Source: Pseudoxanthomonas sp.
GTDB taxonomy: Bacteria; Pseudomonadota; Gammaproteobacteria; Xanthomonadales; Xanthomonadaceae
Assembly: GCF_002863005.1 (NCBI RefSeq)
Contig: NZ_PKDG01000021.1
Span: 38,518 to 102,517, forward strand
DNA: 64,000 bases
Direction of reading: 5' to 3'
Part shown: piece after piece, positions 56,658-64,000 of the stretch
How the letters are laid out: every line of letters starts with the position of its first letter
How positions within the stretch are numbered: the stretch's first letter is position 1
The notes under the pieces: model-generated
The model's database searches: none
Seen by the model: the letters and a program-made list of their open reading frames with translations, nothing else
What the model was told of the DNA's origin: nothing
Translations under genes and position numbers: made by a program

Positions 56658-56714
56658 GGCAGGGCCTGGAGTCTTGGCGAACGGCGATTATACCGGCCGT
56701 CCGTGCGCGGCCCG

Positions 56715-57284
56715 TCAGGGCAGCAGCCGCTCCAGCGGGGTCGTGCGCAGCACCGCGTCCCACGGGAACAGCGGGCCCGGGTCCATCTTCCGCGGCACCA
56801 GGACGCCCGGATCGTCGCTGGCGGGCTCGCGCGTGGTGTCGAGGTCCTCGTGGCCGGCGATGTAGCGCAGCGCGGGCAGCGCCTGCCGCAGGTGCGCCAG
56901 CAGCGCCGACAGGGCCTCGATCTGCGCCTCGGCGTAAGGCTCTTCCATCGACTGGCGGCCCACGGCGAGCCAATCGGGGTAACGGCCGGTGTTCACCAGC
57001 TCGATCCCGATCGAACGCGGGTTGTAGCCACGCACGTGGTGGGCGACGTGTTGCGGGCGCACGTAGACGTGCACGGTGCCGTCGCGATCGATGTAGTAGT
57101 GGCCGCTGTTGCCGGTGCCGGAGGCATGCAGGATGCGCTCGCCGTACTCGCGCGCCATCGCCATGTCCGGCAGCTCGGTGCAGTGGATGACGACCAGGTC
57201 GATCTGTTCCAGCGGCCGGATGTCCAGCTTGGCTTCGTAGGGCAACAGGTCGATGACGGGGGTGAAGGGCAGGTCCGTGCGCAT
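56715..57284 (-). CDS. N-acetylmuramoyl-L-alanine amidase (AmpD/AmiD type)
   Basis: A 189-aa amidase_2-family zinc enzyme that cleaves the bond between muramic acid and L-Ala in murein fragments. Conserved segments: IDLVVIHCTELPD with the first zinc His, GHYYIDRDGTVHVYVRPQHVAHHV, GYNPRSIGIELVNTG with catalytic Glu, and IAGHEDLDTTREP with the second zinc His. No signal peptide, so it fits cytoplasmic AmpD rather than AmiD. A longer loop after GHEDL (through DDPGVLVP) may vary the third ligand. Confidence 0.88.
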   Translation of the reverse strand: MRTDLPFTPVIDLLPYEAKLDIRPLEQIDLVVIHCTELPDMAMAREYGERILHASGTGNSGHYYIDRDGTVHVYVRPQHVAHHVRGYNPRSIGIELVNTGRYPDWLAVGRQSMEEPYAEAQIEALSALLAHLRQALPALRYIAGHEDLDTTREPASDDPGVLVPRKMDPGPLFPWDAVLRTTPLERLLP

Positions 57285-57370
57285 GCTGGGATGCTAGCAG
57301 GCAAGGCGGGGAACGGGCTGGACACGGGCCGCTCCGGTAAACTGGCGGCCTTTCCCGTCGCGGGTTTCCC

Positions 57371-57862
57371 ATGCCGCTCAATCCCGAATCCCCGTTGGCC
57401 AAGCTCATGGCCACCCTGCCGCGCGCCGGCAAGGTGGACTGGATCGGCCTGCGCCCGGCCCGCGACGAGGTGATGGTCGCCACCGACGCCGTCGAAGCCG
57501 TCACCGGCGGTGGCCTGGTCGGCGACCGCTACAAGGGCGGCAGCGGCAAGCGCGGCATCACCCTGATCCAGGCCGAGCACCTGCCGGTGATCGCGGCGCT
57601 GGCACAGCGAGCGGACTTGCAGCCGTCGCTGCTGCGGCGGAACGTGGTGGTGTCCGGCATTCCGCTGGTCGCACTGAAACAGCGCCGGTTCCGCATCGGC
57701 ACGGCGATCTTCGAAGGGACCGAGGATTGCGACCCGTGCTCGCGGATGGAAGACGCGCTGGGCCCCGGCGGCTACAACGCGATGCGTGGCCATGGCGGCC
57801 TGTGCGCGCGGATCGTCGAAGGTGGTTCGTTCCGCATCGGCGATCCAGTGGAAGCGCTCTGA
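57371..57862 (+). CDS. MOSC-domain protein (sulfur-carrier-like)
   Basis: A 163-aa MOSC-domain protein, the fold of molybdenum-cofactor sulfurase C-termini. VMVATDAVEAVTGGGLVGDRYKGGSGKRGITLIQAEHL opens it; LLRRNVVVSGIPL and FEGTEDCDPCSRMEDALGPGGYNAMRGHGGL contain a Cys pair that may carry sulfur, and RIVEGGSFRIGDPVEAL closes it. Probable role in sulfur transfer or detoxification. It overlaps the next ATG (TGATG). A -10-like TAAACT with GGCGGCC downstream lies 28 bp before the ATG. Confidence 0.9.
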   Translation: MPLNPESPLAKLMATLPRAGKVDWIGLRPARDEVMVATDAVEAVTGGGLVGDRYKGGSGKRGITLIQAEHLPVIAALAQRADLQPSLLRRNVVVSGIPLVALKQRRFRIGTAIFEGTEDCDPCSRMEDALGPGGYNAMRGHGGLCARIVEGGSFRIGDPVEAL

Positions 57863-58386
57863 TGCGCGGCCACTGCATCCTGTCGCACGGGTTCGAAAGC
57901 GGTCCGGACGCCACCAAGGTCACCGCGCTCGCCGACATGGCCGAACGCCTGGGCTGGACCCACGAACGCCCCGACTACACCGACCTCGACGCACGCCGCG
58001 ATGTCAGTTCGCTCGGCGACGTGGTCGCGCGGCTGGAACGCCTGCGCTCCCTCGCGCACGCCGCCGCGTCGCGTGGGCCGGTGGTGCTGGCCGGTTCCAG
58101 CCTGGGCGCCTACATCGCCGGCCGCATCTCGCTGGAGGTGCCGGTGCGAGGCCTTTTCCTGATGGCGCCGCCGATCACCATGGGGCCATTGCCGCAACTG
58201 GACGCCGCACCGGTGCCTGTCTCGGTCATCCATGGCTGGGATGACGAGCTGATCCCCGCGCAGGCCGTGACCGACTGGGCGCATGCGCGCCGCGCGCGCC
58301 TGCTGCTGGTCAACGACGGGCATCGCCTGTCCGACCATGTCGCCGCTTCGGCGGATGCATTCGGGCAATTGCTCGCCGCTCTCTGA
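57862..58386 (+). CDS. YqiA/UPF0227-like alpha/beta-hydrolase
   Basis: A 174-aa small esterase. [25 protein letters not shown] is like the early part of YqiA/RsbQ-like hydrolases, the nucleophile is in [12 protein letters not shown], an Asp in [10 protein letters not shown] and the His in [12 protein letters not shown]. Probably hydrolyses a small ester. It shares an overlapping stop/start with the MOSC gene and precedes rlmKL by 16 bp. Confidence 0.85.
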   Translation: MRGHCILSHGFESGPDATKVTALADMAERLGWTHERPDYTDLDARRDVSSLGDVVARLERLRSLAHAAASRGPVVLAGSSLGAYIAGRISLEVPVRGLFLMAPPITMGPLPQLDAAPVPVSVIHGWDDELIPAQAVTDWAHARRARLLLVNDGHRLSDHVAASADAFGQLLAAL

Positions 58387-58402
58387 CGTATCGAGGTTTC
58401 CT

Positions 58403-60538
58403 TTGAAGTTCTTCGTCTCCTGCGCCAAGGGCCTGGAATATCTGCTCGCCGACGAACTGCTAGCGCTCGGCGTGCGCCAGGCCACCGCCACCATCGCTGG
58501 CGTGAATGCCGACGGCGAGCCCGTGGACGCGCAGCGTGCCGTGCTGTGGTCGCGGCTGGCCAGTCGCGTGCTGTGGCCGATCGATGAGTTCGAATGCCTG
58601 AACGAACAGGCGCTGTACGACGGCGTGATGGCGATCGCGTGGGAAACGCACACGCGCCCCGAACTGACGCTGGCGGTGGATGCGCACGTGTCCGGCGAGG
58701 CGATCACCCATGCGCGCTATGCCGCGCAGCGCGTGAAGGATGCCGTGGTCGACCGCCTGCGCCAGCAGGGCCTGGAGCGGCCGTCGGTAGATGTGGAACA
58801 GCCGGACCTGCGCATCAACCTTTCGCTGCGCAGGAACCGCGCGACGATATCGATCGACCTGGGCGGCGGCCCGATGCATCGCCGCGGCTGGCGCCAGGCG
58901 CAGAACGAGGCGCCGTTGAAGGAGAACCTCGCAGCGGCCGTGCTGATGCGCGGTGGCTGGCCGGCGCTGTACCACGAGGGCGGCGCGCTGCTCGACCCGA
59001 TGTGCGGCAGCGGCACGCTGCTGATCGAAGGCGCGCTGATGGCGGCCGATGTCGCGCCCGGCCTGCAGCGCCACGGCCCGGCGCTGCCCACGCGCTGGCT
59101 CGGCTTCAACGTGGATACGTGGCGCACGCTGTTCGCCGACGCCGTGCAGCGCGAAACGGAAGGCCGCAAGGCGCTGAAGCCGGTGTTCTTCGGCAGCGAC
59201 GTCGACCTGGGCGCGATCCGCGCCGCGCGTGACAACGCGGTGCTCGCCGGTCTGGCGGGCCAGTTGCAGTTCGAGACACGCGATGTCGCCCAGTTGTCCG
59301 CGCGCGAGGAGCCACGTGGGCTTGTCGTCTGCAATCCCCCCTACGACGAACGGCTCGCCGCCGATGCCGACCTGTACCGCGCGCTCGGCGATGCGCTGCA
59401 GCGTGCCGTGCCGCAATGGCGCGCCAGCCTGCTGTGCGGCAACGCCGATCTCGGTTACGCCACCGGTTTGCGCGCGGCCAAGAAGTATCAACTGTTCAAC
59501 GGCGCCATCGAGTGCGCGCTGATCGTCTGCGATCCGGTCGCCACGCCCGCCCGCGAACCGCGCGAGGCCAGGCCGCTGTCGGACGGTGCGCAGATGGTCG
59601 CCAACCGCCTGCGCAAGAACCTCAAGAAGTCCAAGGCCTGGCGCACGCGCGAGGGCATCACCTGCTACCGCGCCTACGATGCGGACCTGCCCGAATACGC
59701 GGCGGCCATCGACGTCTACGTGGAAGAGGGCGGACAGGCTCGCACGTTCCTGCACGTGCAGGAATACGCCGCGCCGGCCGCCATTCCCGAGCACGATGTG
59801 CGTCGCCGTTTCAGCGAACTGCTGGCCGCCACCCGCGAGGTCTTCGGCGTGCCGCAGGAACAGATCGCGGTGAAGGCGCGCGAGCGCGGCAAGGGTGGGT
59901 CGAAGTACGGACGCATGCAGCAGCGCGACGAATTCATCGTCGTGCGCGAGTCGGGCGCGTTGCTGCGGGCCAACCTGTTCGACTACCTCGACACCGGCCT
60001 CTTCCTCGATCATCGGCCGCTGCGGCGACGGATGGCGCAGGAAGCGCGCGGCAAGCGGTTCCTCAATCTGTTCTGCTACACCGGCGTGGCCAGCGTGCAG
60101 GCTGCGGTCGCGGGTGCGTCGAGCACGACCAGCGTGGACCTGTCGGCGACCTACCTGCAGTGGTGTGCGGACAACCTCGCCGAGAACGGCCTGGGCGGCG
60201 CGAAGCATCGCCTCGTGCAGGCCGACGCCGTGCGCTGGCTGGAGGCCGAGCAGGCCGAGTACGACCTGGTCTTCTGCGATCCGCCGACGTTCTCCAACTC
60301 CGCGCGCGCCGACGACTTCGACGTGCAGAAGGAGCACGTGCGGCTGTTGCGCGCCGCGGTTGCACGGCTGGCGCCGGGCGGGGTGCTGTACTTCAGCAAC
60401 AACTTCCGCCGGTTCAAGCTGGACGAGAACGCGGTGGCGGAATTCGCGCGCTGCGAGGACATCAGCGCCAGCACGATCCCGCCGGACTTCGAACGCAACG
60501 CCCGCATCCACCGCGCGTGGCGGTTGACGCGGGCGTAA
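58403..60538 (+). CDS. rlmKL: 23S rRNA methyltransferase RlmKL
   Basis: A 711-aa bifunctional enzyme that methylates 23S rRNA G2069 (m7G, RlmK) and G2445 (m2G, RlmL). The start is TTG at 58403 with GAGG upstream (residue 2 onward [14 protein letters not shown]). The THUMP region is followed by the RlmL Rossmann motif [21 protein letters not shown] and [11 protein letters not shown], then the RlmK half with [13 protein letters not shown] and [11 protein letters not shown]. Length fits E. coli RlmKL (702). Same-strand run with the hydrolase. Confidence 0.96.
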   Translation: MKFFVSCAKGLEYLLADELLALGVRQATATIAGVNADGEPVDAQRAVLWSRLASRVLWPIDEFECLNEQALYDGVMAIAWETHTRPELTLAVDAHVSGEAITHARYAAQRVKDAVVDRLRQQGLERPSVDVEQPDLRINLSLRRNRATISIDLGGGPMHRRGWRQAQNEAPLKENLAAAVLMRGGWPALYHEGGALLDPMCGSGTLLIEGALMAADVAPGLQRHGPALPTRWLGFNVDTWRTLFADAVQRETEGRKALKPVFFGSDVDLGAIRAARDNAVLAGLAGQLQFETRDVAQLSAREEPRGLVVCNPPYDERLAADADLYRALGDALQRAVPQWRASLLCGNADLGYATGLRAAKKYQLFNGAIECALIVCDPVATPAREPREARPLSDGAQMVANRLRKNLKKSKAWRTREGITCYRAYDADLPEYAAAIDVYVEEGGQARTFLHVQEYAAPAAIPEHDVRRRFSELLAATREVFGVPQEQIAVKARERGKGGSKYGRMQQRDEFIVVRESGALLRANLFDYLDTGLFLDHRPLRRRMAQEARGKRFLNLFCYTGVASVQAAVAGASSTTSVDLSATYLQWCADNLAENGLGGAKHRLVQADAVRWLEAEQAEYDLVFCDPPTFSNSARADDFDVQKEHVRLLRAAVARLAPGGVLYFSNNFRRFKLDENAVAEFARCEDISASTIPPDFERNARIHRAWRLTRA

Positions 60539-60547
60539 CGCCGGGCG

Positions 60548-61393
60548 TCAGCCGACGATCAGGACGAAGTCGCCGCGCTGCGAGGCCATCGACAGCGCCA
60601 GTGTGCTGTGGCGGGAGGCCAGGTCGGCGGCGGTGAGCGCGGTGCTCGGTGGATGGGCGCGGTAGCTGGCGTCGTCGGACAGCGTGTCGCGCACCACGTA
60701 GCCCATCAGCACGTTGACCAGTTCGCCCAGCGCATCCACGGCCAGTTCGTCGTCGCACTGCGCGGGCGGGATCGACAGCAGCGAGCACGCCATCGCCTGC
60801 ATCGTGGCGCGGGAGCAGCCGACGCCCACCAGCAGGGATTCCGCGCCGGCTTCGATCCGCACGTGCGCGGTCACGTCGCAGGCCTCGAGCGCGCTGTCGT
60901 CTGCGATCCCGGAGGCTTGGCACTGGCTGCCCATCAGGCGCGGAAACAGGCGGTTGCTGACGCGGATCGCGCTGGTGGCGGCGTCGGCGAGCGCATGCCC
61001 GGCGATGCCGAGGGCCAGCGCATGGTTGGCTTCGTCCAGATCGCGGCGGTGCGCGACCAGTTCGGCTTCCAGCTGTTCGGCGGTCAGGGCGCCCTGTTCT
61101 ACCAGGATCTGACCGAACAGCTTGCGGCCCTTCTTCTGCGCCGCCAGCAGCACGTCGAGCTGGCCCGCATCCAGCAGGCCCATTTCCAGCGCGATGTCGC
61201 CGAACCGGCGATCCTCGGCCCGCTGGCGGTCGTTGATGCGGCGTGCCTGGGCCGCGTCCAGCATCTGGTGATGCACGGCGAGCTCGCCGAGCAGGGGATT
61301 GGAGGCGCGCTGCGCGTCCAGCGCGGCCAGCAATTGCGCCGAGGTGATCGCGCCGCGTTCCAGCAGGAACTGGCCGAGGAATTTAGCTGCCAT
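60548..61393 (-). CDS. GspE_N-like/CheX-type signalling protein (281 aa)
   Basis: A 281-aa protein. Residues 1-110 contain two GspE_N/MshEN-like helical repeats (FLGQFLLERGAITSAQLLAALDAQ; KLFGQILVEQGALTAEQLEAEL), a fold that in other proteins binds cyclic-di-GMP. Residues ~125-281 resemble CheX/CheC phosphatases (VRIEAGAESLLVGVGCSRATMQAMACSLL; ALGELVNVLMGYVVRDTL). It follows the CheY-like receiver by 43 bp, so it may dephosphorylate it or be controlled by it. Link to c-di-GMP is inference. Confidence 0.8.
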   Translation of the reverse strand: MAAKFLGQFLLERGAITSAQLLAALDAQRASNPLLGELAVHHQMLDAAQARRINDRQRAEDRRFGDIALEMGLLDAGQLDVLLAAQKKGRKLFGQILVEQGALTAEQLEAELVAHRRDLDEANHALALGIAGHALADAATSAIRVSNRLFPRLMGSQCQASGIADDSALEACDVTAHVRIEAGAESLLVGVGCSRATMQAMACSLLSIPPAQCDDELAVDALGELVNVLMGYVVRDTLSDDASYRAHPPSTALTAADLASRHSTLALSMASQRGDFVLIVG

Positions 61394-61436
61394 GGTCTGG
61401 TCTCGTACGGAAGTTGAAGGAGGACGTGCGCGGCGG

Positions 61437-61805
61437 TCAGGCGACCGCTTCGTGCAACACGCGATCCATCACTTCCGGATCGATGGGCTTCTGCAGGTAC
61501 GACTTGGCGCCCAACTTCAGGCACTCCTCGATATCACCCTGTCCGCCGAGCGAACTCAGGATCACCACGCGGGCCTGCGCGTCGAGCGACAGTATCCTGC
61601 CGAGCGCCTGTTTGCCATCGCATTCCGGCATCACCAGGTCCAGCAGGACGACATCGGGTCTGAGAGCCTGGTACTGGCTGACGGCTTCGTGGCCGTTGCC
61701 GGCTTCGCCGACCACTTCGAAGCCGCAGTCTTCCAGCTGGCGGGCAGCCAGCATGCGCAGTGCGCGCGAATCGTCGCAAAGCAAGACGGTAGGACGTGAC
61801 GCCAT
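61437..61805 (-). CDS. CheY-like response regulator
   Basis: A 122-aa stand-alone receiver. Acidic pair DD (VLLCDDSRALR), phosphoacceptor Asp in VVLLDLVMPECDG, Ser/Ser in VVILSSLGG and Lys in GAKSYLQKPID are in place. A spelling of the alpha1 and C-terminal helices is CheY-like. The start ATG at 61805 is chosen; the frame continues upstream without homology. It is upstream of the GspE_N/CheX-like gene on the same strand and most likely its partner. Confidence 0.93.
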   Translation of the reverse strand: MASRPTVLLCDDSRALRMLAARQLEDCGFEVVGEAGNGHEAVSQYQALRPDVVLLDLVMPECDGKQALGRILSLDAQARVVILSSLGGQGDIEECLKLGAKSYLQKPIDPEVMDRVLHEAVA

Positions 61806-61926
61806 GGTGATGGATCCCCCTGTTGGATCGTGGAGGCCCCGCGTCGTGTTCGGCGCGGGGCGACATGTAGGCACTATCGGCCCGTACGGGGAGATCTTGA
61901 GGCGGGAGGCGGAGCGAGACGGAATC

Positions 61927-61968
61927 GCGCTGCGGACGGCCGGGGGAGAGGCGGTCCGTCCGCAGCGC
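61927..61968 (-). terminator. probable terminator after the 61976-62761 gene
   Basis: Perfect 13-bp stem GCGCTGCGGACGG (61927-61939) / CCGTCCGCAGCGC (61956-61968), 16-base loop, ~8 bp past the stop. Minus-strand downstream sequence is only mildly T-rich. Confidence 0.65.
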
Positions 61969-61975
61969 GCCGCGA

Positions 61976-62761
61976 TCAGAAGTCGATGCGGGCGGCGAGG
62001 GAGACCGGCACGGAGACGCGCTTGCCCGTGTCGTTGATGGAGCCAAGGCCGAGCCCGCCGATGGCGCTGTCGTCGCCTTCGAGGTCGGCGACATAGCGCA
62101 CGCCCGCCTGTGCGGTGATGCTGAACTTCTCGCTGACCGGAATCAGCACGCCCACGTCGACGCCTGCGCTGGCGGCCCACTTCTTCTCGGTGAAGGGGGC
62201 ATTGGCGATGGTGATGCCCGCATCGGGAATCTCGAACGTGGCGCTGATGTCGTCGGTCTGGGTAGCGCCGAGACGGCCGGCGATGAAGGGACGGGTGTAA
62301 CCCGGTTCCATGAAGTAGTGGCGGTAACCGGCTTCGAGGGTCAGGGCCTTGTAGTCGCTGAAGGTGCCGTAGACGGGCAGTGTGGTGTTCAGGGCCGGCA
62401 CGAACGCACCGCCGACCTGCACCGTACCCGGATCGGTCTCGACGCGACGGACCTGCCCGAAGACCTCCGCGTTCTGGTTCAGGCCGTAGGAGAATTCCAG
62501 GCCATAGCCCATCGCGTTGTCGTAGATCTCCTCATGGGAACGCGGCTGGATGCGCAGTTCCGCGCTGACGCCGGCGAGGGCGGGGTTCAGCGGGCCCAGA
62601 TCCGGAACGGGCGCGATGGCGCCGTCGTGCACGTCGCCGCTGATGGGCGTATCGATGCCACCGAAAACGGACATCGACCACTTGCCCTGTTCGGGACCAG
62701 CGGCATAAGCGGGCGCGGAGAGCACGAGCGACACGGCCAGTACGGAAAGCGACTTCTTCAT
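61976..62761 (-). CDS. outer-membrane beta-barrel-like protein, copy 2
   Basis: A 261-aa paralogue of 23446-24228. Signal peptide 1-20 (KKSLSVLAVSLVLSAPAYA). Shared landmarks: GPEQGKWSMSVFGGIDTPIS, IAPVPDLGPLNPALAGVSAE, TQTDDISATFEIPDAGIT and ending with SVPVSLAARIDF with a terminal Phe. GGAGGAG lies 5-6 bases before the ATG. It is upstream of the receiver gene and transcribed in the same direction. Role in the outer membrane is inferred from the barrel-like strand pattern. Confidence 0.8.
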   Translation of the reverse strand: MKKSLSVLAVSLVLSAPAYAAGPEQGKWSMSVFGGIDTPISGDVHDGAIAPVPDLGPLNPALAGVSAELRIQPRSHEEIYDNAMGYGLEFSYGLNQNAEVFGQVRRVETDPGTVQVGGAFVPALNTTLPVYGTFSDYKALTLEAGYRHYFMEPGYTRPFIAGRLGATQTDDISATFEIPDAGITIANAPFTEKKWAASAGVDVGVLIPVSEKFSITAQAGVRYVADLEGDDSAIGGLGLGSINDTGKRVSVPVSLAARIDF

Positions 62762-62921
62762 CGGGGAACTCCTCCAGGGGAAAGGCCGACACCTTGCGTG
62801 TCGGATGCCTGCACTACGCAGGCGGGCCCCCACTGGATGCGTTGCGACGCACGCAACGTAAGTGCGCTTTTGTTCACGCCGCGTCGACATCCGATGCGAT
62901 GCAGGTGATTTCACGCAGCCT

Positions 62922-64000
62922 TCACTGCGTGGCGTTCAACGGTTCAACGACGCGTGTCGGCGGTGTGGGCACTCCACGTGCGAGCGCTTCCTCGATCGAC
63001 GTGAAGGCAGAGTGTGCGCCAGCCGGCGACGCACCCACGTCCGTGGCAAAATAGACCACACCGGTGCCCGCCTGATGGTCGAGCCACAAGCCCGAGCGCA
63101 GGCCATAGGCATCGCCGGAATGACCGACGCGCGCGACGCGGTCGCCGAACGGATCATCGCCGCAGCCTTGCACCGGCGTCGCCAGGGTCTGCACGGCGAG
63201 GCCGTACCGGCAGAAGAAGGCCTTGTTCTGCCCTCCGCCGGTGTCTTCTTCATGCGTCACGCCATTGCCGCCGTCGAACGTCCATTGCGGAGCGACCATC
63301 GTGTCGACGCTGGCGGATGACAGCAGGCGTATGCCATCGACTTCTCCACCGTCGAGCAACAGGCGGCCGATCTTCGCCAGTCCATTCGCCGAAATGCGCA
63401 GGCCGCCCTGCGGCGAGAACAGCGCACCGTTCTCGCCGGCCTTCCAGCGGGCGAGGTCGCAATCGGCGCCGTCCTCGACGACCACGGCGCAGGCCGGCTT
63501 GCCCGTGCGGTTCTCGTCGCGCACCGGTGTGCGGTCGCGATACAGCACCACGGCGCGCGTCGCCGTCGCGGCATCGCAGCTCTCCCAGTTGAAGCAGGCA
63601 TCCAGCTTCAGCGGTTCCAGCACCAGCCGCTGCATCAGCCGGTCGAAGCGCTCGCCGGTGACGTTCTCCATCGCCATCGCCACCAGCGGGAAATTGAGGT
63701 TGGTATAGCGGAAGTGCGTGCCGGGTGCGTGTGCGTCGTCCCAGGCCTTGGGGTCGTCGAGGATGTCCTTCAGCGGTTGCCCCAGCGGTGTGGCGTAGTA
63801 GCCGGCGGCATCGGTCAGGCTGGAGCGGTGCGACAGCAGCAGGCGCAGCGTGATCGGCGTGGCGGGGAAGCGCGGGTGGCGCAGCGTCCAGCCCAGGTAG
63901 GTCGAGACGTCGGCATCGAGATCGAGCTTGCCGGCCTCTACCAGCCGCATCACGCCGATCGTGGTCACCAGCTTGGAGATGGAGGCGACACGCACGGGGT
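62922..64000 (-). CDS. beta-lactamase-family serine hydrolase, 5' end outside window
   Basis: At least 359 aa of a class C beta-lactamase/esterase-type serine hydrolase whose N-terminus (and any signal peptide) lies beyond the window edge. S-x-x-K active site RVASISKLV is right at the edge, the Y-x-N motif is YTNLNFP, and a conserved HSG is [11 protein letters not shown]. Substrate not determinable; such enzymes include esterases, D-aminopeptidases and beta-lactamases. Several Cys (in CFNWESCD and DCD) could pair if exported. Confidence 0.9.
   Translation of the reverse strand, partial: PVRVASISKLVTTIGVMRLVEAGKLDLDADVSTYLGWTLRHPRFPATPITLRLLLSHRSSLTDAAGYYATPLGQPLKDILDDPKAWDDAHAPGTHFRYTNLNFPLVAMAMENVTGERFDRLMQRLVLEPLKLDACFNWESCDAATATRAVVLYRDRTPVRDENRTGKPACAVVVEDGADCDLARWKAGENGALFSPQGGLRISANGLAKIGRLLLDGGEVDGIRLLSSASVDTMVAPQWTFDGGNGVTHEEDTGGGQNKAFFCRYGLAVQTLATPVQGCGDDPFGDRVARVGHSGDAYGLRSGLWLDHQAGTGVVYFATDVGASPAGAHSAFTSIEEALARGVPTPPTRVVEPLNATQ

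Overview
The window is dense, high-GC chromosomal DNA from a gammaproteobacterium, most likely a member of the Xanthomonadaceae/Lysobacterales (Pseudoxanthomonas, Stenotrophomonas, Luteimonas or Lysobacter type). This rests on four things seen together: strong G/C bias at codon third positions, interspersed palindromes of the 'GTAGGAGCGACGT' and 'CCTTCTCCCCG' types, a lysyl-endopeptidase-like protease next to an M2 (ACE-like) peptidase, and purT, minCDE and a lone gcvP behind a tandem glycine riboswitch. No rRNA, tRNA, insertion sequence, prophage or CRISPR array was recognised. Genus assignment is inference.

Layout. 1-5.4 kb is signalling: the end of a GGDEF/EAL protein, a PAS-PAS-HWE histidine kinase overlapping a single-domain response regulator, then three tiny proteins leading into another histidine kinase. 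5.4-9.9 kb has a 3-copy 104-bp repeat array and small stress or envelope genes (glycine-zipper proteins, host-attachment-family protein plus thioredoxin, pyridoxamine-oxidase-like protein). 9.9-11.0 kb holds two tandem degenerate AroQ-like (type II dehydroquinase fold) genes and a 76-aa gene. 11.1-17.8 kb groups a membrane protein, a DUF899 protein, a beta-propeller, a TPR/HTH regulator, a hemerythrin, catalase HPII and a VOC protein. 18-24.2 kb carries regulator/enzyme pairs (SDR/LysR, AraC/SDR), an antiporter, a deletion-damaged FAD monooxygenase and an outer-membrane protein with a paralogue at 62 kb. The AraC gene appears frameshifted.

24.4-27.6 kb is gcvP with its riboswitch. 27.7-34.5 kb has an efflux pump, small conserved proteins and the two secreted/lipoprotein peptidases. 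34.6-37.1 kb is an acetyltransferase-minC-minD-minE operon for division-site placement. 37.3-39.2 kb is a NarL-type two-component system. 39.4-41.8 kb has a SRPBCC protein, DUF423 and a base-excision glycosylase. 41.8-47.1 kb reads as one nine-gene leftward operon headed by a 40-aa membrane peptide and a stomatin-like SPFH protein, behind a promoter overlapped by a 17-bp perfect palindrome. 47.2-50.4 kb has purT and exported proteins. 50.5-55.2 kb has Bpt, a PAP2-like protein, a seven-EF-hand protein and two tandem ECF-sigma/membrane fusions. 55.2-60.5 kb has tesB, an amidase, a MOSC protein, a hydrolase and rlmKL. 60.5-64 kb has a CheY/CheX-type pair, the second outer-membrane protein and a beta-lactamase-family hydrolase cut by the window edge.

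The most unusual material is the tandem AroQ-like pseudoenzyme pair, the duplicated sigma/membrane fusions, and the SPFH operon with its ribbon-helix-helix gene and palindromic promoter. Family assignments come from motif recognition by eye; no database search was run.
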